Shown piece after piece: positions 57,197 to 64,000 of a stretch of DNA of 64,000 nt. The stretch's first letter is position 1. The number at the start of each line of letters is the position of its first letter. Both the position numbers and the translations under genes were made by a program. The stretch is from Salminus brasiliensis (taxonomy: Eukaryota; Chordata; Actinopteri; Characiformes; Bryconidae): NCBI RefSeq assembly GCF_030463535.1, contig NC_132887.1, forward strand, positions 19,556,443-19,620,442, written 5' to 3'. The notes under the pieces are model-generated. The model did not search any database, was not told the DNA's origin, and was given only the letters and a program-made list of their open reading frames with translations.

Positions 57197-60100
57197 GTAA
57201 GTCCGCACAGCTTATTCTGGACATGGCATCAGGGTGTGGTGTCTGTACGACAGTACAGGTCATACTAGTGATAGTGAGCTACATGTGCTCTCTTACAGCT
57301 GCTCAAGTAAAACGTTGATGAATGTGCTTTCCTAGGTGTTTTCAGATTGCTCTGAAAGTGGGAGACGTTTTACTTCAATAATATTTTTAGTATTTTTTAT
57401 ATTTAGAGTGGAAATGATTAAGTTTTTGAAAATGTCTAGCTACATAATTTAGTCACTGCAGAAGAGTGGTTTGGCTTACTGTAAATAAAATGAAAATGAA
57501 AATGTTAAAACTGTAGAGAAACTGACTTCAGAAGTTGCAACACACAAATATAGCCATTTTATTTAGCTACCACCTAAAACATTAATGTAAACCTGTCTTC
57601 TGAATGGTAGCTAAATGCTAGCTAGCTAATGGACAATTCATAAAATAGTAGGACTGGGGACTATTTTGCCTGAAACACCCTGCATGTATCTCCCTGCCAG
57701 GAAAGGATTTAGCTAGTAAAATAAGTTTAAAAAAAAAGGTTACCTCAAAATGATAGCGGCATATTTCTAACTATTTCATAAAATGACTTTCTGTGGTGAA
57801 GCTTCAAGACATTCAACTCTTCAGACGTCTAAATAGTCAGAATAGTGGGCGACATGGTATAAGTGATATGGTATCTCGTGATACTTAAAGACATTTTTCA
57901 TGACATATGAAATTTATCACGATACATGTAATCACAGACTAACAACATCAGTAGCTAAATATTCCTAAAAACTACTATTCAGATACTCTCCTGTACTGAA
58001 TACAGCACTTTCTGTCCAACATCTACTGCACTTAATCCACTTACACCAGACTAATCACGCTGTTTGTAATGAAACCTGCAGTTGATCAGTGTTTATTAAG
58101 CACTAACAATATCCTTGATATGCTTAGATAAGTATATCGTGAATTACGGTTACAAAATTGATTAACACACGAGAAAATATCGTCATATTGCCCAGCTCTA
58201 GAATGAAGCCCTCACACCAAAAACACTCTGAAAGACTTTGTTTACATCTGATCAATTCAAAAAGTTACTCTCTCAAGTTGTTTTTCAGAAAGATCAATTT
58301 TATTGTACTGAGGATATAACAGTAATTTTACAGGTATATAGATATAGATAGTATAGATTTAGGATACTTTATCTTCTCTTGAGCCTGTAGCCTGTTTGGC
58401 TACTTGGTTATATCCTGTATGCTCTGTCCTATGTGTGCAGTGGCATTCACTTTTAGATGGCTTGTTGAACAATCAGCACATTTTTCAGTAAAGCTGAGAA
58501 ATTGATCTGTGTATCTCTTTTTTTCTTTTTAATAGCTACATTCATATAACACCAAACAGGCCGCAAAGAAAGAAAAACAAACAGGTAAGATGTTATAAGG
58601 ACACAGGATATCCACAATATTGCCTTGCTGAACTGCAGTAAAAGCTCAAATATTTGTAGGATATGTGCAGTAAATCATTTAAGAACCACAAAGCTGTTGC
58701 TCCTCTAGTTCATTCTGTTCATTCTGTAGCTACATCATGTTTTAGGTGTCAGCATTATAGACCTAATTGAGAGACACATTTCAGAGGCAGAGAGCCATAA
58801 CAGTGGTTCAATGTGATTTGGGCTGCTGTGCCACCATTACACGAAGATTCGTCCGTGCATTTTTTTTTCTTTTTCAGAAACGACACACTTTCTCGGATCA
58901 ATACATTCCTCTAAATGAATTACAGTGCAGCGTGTGACCGTTACATTGACTGGCTGAATTCATGCCTCTCTGTTTCTTTGAGAGTAGTCCTGAAGATAGA
59001 TGAGAGACTAACAAGCTGAACGCTGTGTAGCCTCAAGTCGAGTAATTGTCCTCTGTCTATAACGGCGCATGCAGAGAAATGTGGCCTGTAATGCTGTTTA
59101 TTACCTGTTGTTTTTTTTACATGTTTTATGAGAGGCTGTAAATGCGTGGTTTTCTGAAATCCCTTAAAGGGCCGCTACCATGAAAATGTAGCTGCAGAAA
59201 CCGCCTGTTGCGAATTCATCAGCTTTTCTGATGACGTTTACATATCTCCACCTATTCAGTCTACCACAGTTTTGCCCCGCCCATTCATATTTCAGTTCTC
59301 TGGAGTGTTTTTAAAATGTGAAGGCACAATGCAGGACAGCCCCTCTGAACAGAGCCCATGTGTGTTATAACAATGTTAAAGGCACAGCAACAGACACAAC
59401 ACGCTGCTTAATTCTAAGGGGTACAGGGAGGTTGGAAAATTAGTAATGTAAAACTTAATGGTGAAGCAAAAATAGAAAATGTAGGATATGGATTCTTTAA
59501 GTGAGCTTACTTAAGCTTACGTAGTCTTCTCTCTCTGTAATTATGATTCATTAAGTGTTGTTGGAAGTTTCAAGTTCGTACATTTGCTTAATGTCTGACT
59601 AACAAACAACAAGGCCTGCACAACTCAGCTATCATAGCTTCAAAGTGTCAGAAGTGTGTCAGACATCTAAATGAATGACAGGGCAATACGTTGTGTGGAT
59701 GCTCAGCAGGGAACTGTTCATTTTGTCTCCATCACAGATTCGACCCGTGGTTCACAGCAAAATAATTGTCCCAGCACGCTGGAGGAAAAACATTAATGAG
59801 CCATGCACCATCAAGTGAGTTTTAATTTCAGTGTCTCCCTGTTGGAATTTCTTGCTGGCGAACCCTCAGGCAGGAGTGAAGTCTACTTCTAATCTTAAAT
59901 GAGTAACTTCAAATCAGAGCTCCGTTTTTCCATTGTCTATATAATGTCGCATTGGCATGGTACTACTTATCAGTGTTGAAATGTAAAGTATACATTTCCG
60001 AACTGAGTTCCAAATGTGATTGTGTCTCGCAGTGTTTTTGCCAATGGAGATGTCTTGGTTCCTCCAGCTCGGATACTTCTACCAAAATATACACTCACCA

Positions 60101-60649
60101 GCTGGGAGAGTGTTCTGGCCATGGTAACGGAGAAAGTGAATCTTCGCTCTGGAGCCGTGCACAGGTAGGAAATAAGCAGTTACTTGTCACTTGAGGATTT
60201 AAAGGGTAGTGGACTAGAACTGATTGCTTTGCACTGTGCATCTCTTCCAGGTTGTGCATGCTGGATGGCACTCCATTACTTGGGACAGCTGAACTCAAGA
60301 ACAACCAGTATTACGTTGCTGTGGGAGCGGAGAAGTTCCGCCATAAACCTTATTTCCAGAATGTTCCAAACAAAGGAGTAATCCTAGACATCCACCATGC
60401 GTAAGAAGAATTTACAAAATCAAATGACTGAGAGGCATTGTTGTCTAGATTGTTGACGTTTTATGGTATTTGACATTGCCTCCCTTTACATCATTTCCTA
60501 TATAAACTTTCATGCAATTCCTTATGACACAGACAAGATGTACACATTTTCATTATAACATTTTTCTCCACTTAACAGTTTTGTGTTTTTTCAGTATCAT
60601 CAATGAAATTCTTCCACCTCTAAAGAGAGGCAAGCCCCCAAGAGACCTG
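56904..60649 (+). CDS. dcdc2c: doublecortin domain-containing protein 2C, N-terminal 252 codons (C-terminus unresolved)
   Basis: DCX-domain proteins bind and stabilise microtubules; DCDC2C is associated with cilia and sperm flagella. Six exons join in frame: 56904-57196, 58536-58584, 59738-59814, 60033-60164, 60251-60400, 60595-60649, all GT-AG. DCX domain 1 covers about residues 15-100 (KSIFVYRNGDAFYPGKKFV, IYTPREGHRILGL, YVAAGAERLKKLDYIHI). DCX domain 2 covers about 138-222 (NVFANGDVLVPPARILLPK, SWESVLAMVTEKVNLRSGAVHRL, YYVAVGAEKF). GHRxLGL, ATF and LDYIHI favour DCDC2C over DCDC2 or DCDC2B, although EPCTI and LRSGAVHRL resemble DCDC2. Lying 3.3 kb from colec11 supports 2C, as the two are human neighbours. 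The ATG has A at -3. Human DCDC2C is about 355 residues, so roughly 100 are still to be placed. Confidence 0.9.
57843..58200. mobile_element. non-autonomous DNA element in dcdc2c intron 1
   Basis: The left end TAGTGGGCGACATGGTAT and right end ATATCGTCATATTGCCCAGCTCTA are inverted relatives of the common fish GGGCTGGGCGATATGG terminus. Interior words ATCACGATACATG and ATATCGTGAATTACGG fit the same family. No coding content; target duplication not clear. Confidence 0.6.
58536..58584 (+). CDS. dcdc2c: dcdc2c coding exon 2
   Basis: 49 bp, acceptor TTTTTAATAG, donor AACAG|GTAAGA. Encodes YIHITPNRPQRKKNKQ, the basic linker after DCX1; matches the YIHIxP start of the DCDC2C linker. Confidence 0.88.
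59738..59814 (+). CDS. dcdc2c: dcdc2c coding exon 3: linker
   Basis: 77 bp, acceptor CTCCATCACAG, donor ATCAA|GTGAGT. Encodes IRPVVHSKIIVPARWRKNIN and EPCTI, the conserved segment leading into DCX2. Confidence 0.92.
60033..60164 (+). CDS. dcdc2c: dcdc2c coding exon 4: DCX domain 2, first part
   Basis: 132 bp, acceptor TGTGTCTCGCAG, donor CACAG|GTAGGA. Encodes VFANGDVLVPPARILLPKYT through NLRSGAVH. Confidence 0.93.
60251..60400 (+). CDS. dcdc2c: dcdc2c coding exon 5: DCX domain 2, second part
   Basis: 150 bp, acceptor TCTCTTCCAG, donor CATGC|GTAAGA. Encodes LCMLDGTPLLGTAELKNNQY and YVAVGAEKFRHKPYF, closing the second domain. Confidence 0.93.
60595..60649 (+). CDS. dcdc2c: dcdc2c coding exon 6
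   Basis: 55 bp, acceptor TGTGTTTTTTCAG, donor GACCTG|GTAAGT. Encodes IINEILPPLKRGKPPRDL, resembling the LPPI-basic segment after the DCX domains in DCDC2. It ends in phase 0. Confidence 0.8.
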
Positions 60650-63330
60650 GTAAGTCAGCAGCTTGCAACACATTCAATGGCTGTGACTGACACCAAAGCA
60701 ATCATAGGTCTCTTGACAGTACATAACCAGAGGTTCTCACATCATACAAATAATATATGAATGACAGACTTTTCCTGCATCATTGTGCTTTTATTATTTC
60801 ATTATAATCGAATTGATGAGTCAGACATCAAGACTGATCTGAAGTACATGACCGTTTACTGGAAGCATGTAATACTGCTACACAGTGCTATACATTGGGT
60901 TAGTACTTATTTCGAAATGATACAATGGCATGTTATAGAAAGAGCACAATGGTGGTAAAATAGTCTTAACAAAATATACAAGCCTGATTTTTTGGACATA
61001 ATATAGTTGATAGCGATCCTTGACAAAATGACAAAAGCCAAAATTGCTAATACCGTAATTGGACGGTACAGGTGACTGTTCCCATAAATGACTCCCATAG
61101 AACATCTTTTGATCCCTTCTTCGGAGTTCTACCAGAAAGCAAAAGCCAGTGTTTACAAGATTTCTGTTTTCCGCTGTCTCTGTGTGTGGACCATCAGTTT
61201 GTGGAGAGACGTATTACTCCCCCAGAATCTCAATAACATCTCCAATCAGCCCAATCCCTGGCAGTTGGACTGGTGGACAGGGAGATTCCCTTCATCAATC
61301 ACTGTCTGCAGCTCCATCTCTATCAGGCAATCCCAATGCTCGGAACCCGCTCCACTTGATCAAGTGCAACCAGTCTTACGGGCTTAGCACCATCACCAAG
61401 GGAGCGCGCTGAAACCCTCCCTCACTCCCACACAATGAGGATAAATTGTTTTGAGATGGAGTTGTGGGTGGAAGTACGCGCTCTGCGATTTAGGACAGTC
61501 CACGCTAGGATAAGACCTCGCGAACAAGAGTTGGAGAAATAATGCACCCTCAGCAGTTTGGACCCTCTCCGAAAAGAAGTGTGTAACATCTGTTTATCAC
61601 AAGTGAGAAAAATGACGGCCTCGCACGTGCCAGTTGACGTGACGAGGGAGAAAGCTCTTGTGGCCGCTCCATAGGTGTTGTTCTCTAATTGACTTCTCAT
61701 GCATCATCAACTTGATTGAGAGGAGGAAATAATTTGGAGAAAGTGGCAAATTATCTTTGGTGGAATGAAGACGGAAGAGCCATCAAAGTCTCATTAAACT
61801 GTCATTAAACGCAAAGGTTTAGCTGTATCATCTGTTTACATTTACACGTAATCGGCATTTGTTCAGAAAACACCACAAGACCTGTTCACACTTTTATGTA
61901 CCACACTTTTGTCCCTTACAATGCTTCTGAGAGTCTTTGCCCCCGCCCCCCCTTCTCCTCAAGTTTTCTTCTAGTATCAGTTGCAGGCTTTGTTCTGTGT
62001 TTCTCCTTTAACAGTCTGAGAGGGTGAAAGACCCAGTGGGAATGAAGCTTGTTTTGATCTACTGGCTATGCAGCAACATCGAACAGCTTGGTGAAGAACT
62101 GCACAACTCTGCCTTGATGAACTGGCAGATGTGCTGATTGGCTGATTTAAGACGTTGCAAGATAGAGAAACATTCTAATGAAGAGCTTTGGGAAGCTTAG
62201 GAATTGCATGATGTGAACTGGGCTTAACCTAAGACTTTAAGGCAAAAGAGAGCTCTAGACAACACGTTGGATCTTATCCAGATCCGTTCTGGTCCGTCTT
62301 AACATCTGAATGTTCACGCTACCAACCACAAGGGGGAGACAGAGACTCAGCTCTAGTCTTTCTCGACTGCCTCCACCGAATCAGCCCCGCCATGCGTTTC
62401 TCCCTTTCTCCAGCCTCTTACATCATCCGATGATGTCATGTTCTGGAGAGATATTAGACATGTTATCAACAGTTTGACAACCAACTGGAACATCAGTGAA
62501 AGGATTTGTCTTCTCCTCTCAGAATCATGAATGCGATGCATTCGCAGCCCATATTGCTTTGGTTGTGTGGGTTAAATGAATGTCTAGGTTGGGTCATTCA
62601 GCATCCCCAGAGTAAATGCGGTGAGTAAATGTGGGTGTGGACGTTGGATCCCACGGCAGCGTGGCTGAAACTGGCACTGTGGCAGCAGATGAAAGCAGAG
62701 GCACAGCATGTGGTGTTTGTTTTCCCACTGGCGTGACAGATGTTGAACGAGGTGTCAGGGAAAGTTGAACTGGAGGGGAATCGCTTCGGTTTGTCACATT
62801 AGGCAGCGATGGAAACGATCATCCTGCCTAGACGGGAAGTTCCCCTGCCGCATGTGCATTGCGTTGCTTTTCAGAAGCAGGCATCAGGTCATGCAGGTCA
62901 AACCTAATCCACAAAACTGAGGAAGACGCTGTCCCCTTCTAGCACCCACTCTCAGAACGGTTGGTATCCCAAGTGTGGCTTCCTGTTTGGAGGGAAGCGC
63001 CTCTCCCATGGGTGGGTTGGCGTTAACGCCCATCCAGCCGCTGCCTGTCAGGCCTGCTCAGTTGTACAGCAGGGGGTTCCTGCATGCCAGGCTCATGAGC
63101 TGCTGTCACATCACTCAGGTTGGAGGAGGCAGAGATAAAGGCTGTAACTCTTCTAGCTGATAGCTGAAAAATACTCTAGCTGTCAGATATGCATTAGATA
63201 TACATTCAGTTTTGTAACTTATACCTTTGTACACCCCCTTAGTGGATTTTAAATGAAGCAGTTGGGAAGTGTGGGCTTTCAGCTTTGGATGAGGGGTTTA
63301 CCAAAACTACTACATTAATCGTTTGGGAAT
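60650..63330. other. dcdc2c 3' region, exon content uncertain
   Basis: Repeat-poor DNA following exon 6. Frames to note: 61209-61412 (TYYSPRISITSPISPIPG... to stop, needing a weak acceptor GGAGAG) and 61605-61674 (a VPVD-containing frame ending at a TAG). GC content is higher than in the intergenic deserts, so further exons are plausible. Confidence 0.4.
62015..62137 (+). CDS. possible alternative dcdc2c terminal exon
   Basis: A strong acceptor (TTTCTCCTTTAACAG) opens a phase-0 frame of 40 codons to a TGA: SERVKDPVGMKLVLIYW and on to NWQMC. The phase fits exon 6. The peptide matches no DCDC2 family C-terminus I know, so it may be a rare isoform or chance. Confidence 0.22.
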   Translation, partial: SERVKDPVGMKLVLIYWLCSNIEQLGEELHNSALMNWQMC

Positions 63331-63331
63331 T

Positions 63332-64000
63332 ACAGTCTGAAAAGTAATTGGACAGTTTCATGGCCAGGTGTGGCCTGTTCCCTCATAGTGACATGATTCA
63401 TGACAAATTATGGAGATAAAAAGTCGAGTAGAGTATAGACATGGGAACTCTCAGGTTGAGGTTCATAATAGAATACATGTGATGTTGGTGCAAGTGAAGG
63501 AGGCCATCATTAGACTGAACAAAACAAAACAAAAAAACAGTGATTAAGGCTTTAGGAATGACCAAATCAATAATTTGGAACATTTTGAAAAGGAAGGAGT
63601 GCACTAACAAGCTCAGTAACACTAAAAGTCAAATCGAGTTCTTGGTAAACCCCCTTCAAAACAAGAATTCTATCATTGTCTAAGCCTACAATCAAAAACC
63701 TCTTCATGACTGTAAATACAGAGAGTTTTGTTCAAGATACAACCCACTGGAAACACTATAAACCACCTAAAAACATTTGCCCAGTTGGGTGGATGGGAAG
63801 ATAACAAGTCTTGTCAAACGACAGAGACACTGGGCATGTATGAATGGGCATGTATGGCTGCCAATAAAACTGGGTCACTGGTGTTGATGATGTGACTGCT
63901 GATAGAAATAGTGGGATGAATTCTGAAGTGTATTGAGCTATACTTTCTGCTCAGATTCAGACAAATGCTGCAGAACTGATAGGATGGTGCTTCATGGTTC
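63332..64000 (+). mobile_element. Tc1-like transposon relic, cut by the window end
   Basis: Starts at the terminus-like ACAGTCTGAAAAGTAATTGG. Along the plus strand it follows a Tc1 transposase gene: GACCAAATCAATAATTTGGAACATTTTGAAAAGGAAGG, GAGCTCAGTAACACTAAAAG-like text, then CATGTATGGCTGCCAATAAAACTGG, GATGATGTGACTGCTGATAG, and GCTGCAGAACTGATAGGATGG near the end. Frameshifts and an internal deletion make it dead. Confidence 0.8.

Noticed and set aside
1-64000. An undescribed multi-gene system or defence island
   Set aside because: Four unrelated, well-known vertebrate genes separated by repeat-laden DNA; no cluster of unknown genes was seen.

Overview
This is vertebrate nuclear DNA, almost certainly from a teleost fish. 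The repeats suggest an otophysan (characin, catfish or carp-like); that placement rests on repeat types recognised from memory. Evidence for an animal genome: genes split by GT-AG introns, mostly AT-rich intergenic DNA, many decayed Tc1-like elements, hAT- and Harbinger-type non-autonomous elements, tRNA-derived SINEs and microsatellites. There is no operon-like, phage, CRISPR or plasmid structure.

Four protein-coding genes are supported. (1) impg1, minus strand, leaves the left edge. Only its first two coding exons are here (signal peptide 4966-5032; N-terminal domain 331-552). (2) htr1b, minus strand, a complete intronless 5-HT1B serotonin receptor at 23340-24473, with a TATA box near 24891-24899 and a poly(A) signal near 23172-23177. 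(3) colec11, plus strand, collectin-11 (CL-K1), six coding exons between 49198 and 53592 giving 268 residues, with a likely non-coding first exon ending at 47196. (4) dcdc2c, plus strand, a doublecortin-domain ciliary/flagellar protein, six well-supported coding exons between 56904 and 60649. Its C-terminal exon(s) are not resolved.

Layout: 1-5032 is impg1 with a 4.4-kb intron; 5033-23150 is intergenic; 23150-24900 is htr1b, a CpG-rich island in AT-rich DNA; 24900-47000 is a second large gene-free stretch holding most of the transposon relics and some enhancer-like sequence; 47000-53985 is colec11; 53985-56700 is repeat-rich spacer; 56700 to the right edge is dcdc2c and its 3' region, ending inside a Tc1-like relic.

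The four genes do not form one pathway: a retinal matrix proteoglycan, a serotonin receptor, a complement-activating lectin and a microtubule-binding ciliary protein. The order is still informative. As I recall the human map, IMPG1 and HTR1B are together at 6q14.1, and COLEC11 and DCDC2C are together at 2p25.3, so this window joins two human synteny blocks.

I found no convincing undescribed biological system. The observations most worth checking are a WND-to-WVD change in the calcium/sugar site of the colec11 lectin domain, an X-box-like motif upstream of dcdc2c, a nested Harbinger-type insertion with a readable empty site, an hAT-type element with an almost intact 8-bp target duplication, and a 350-bp direct duplication, one copy of which ends in a perfect 17-bp inverted repeat.
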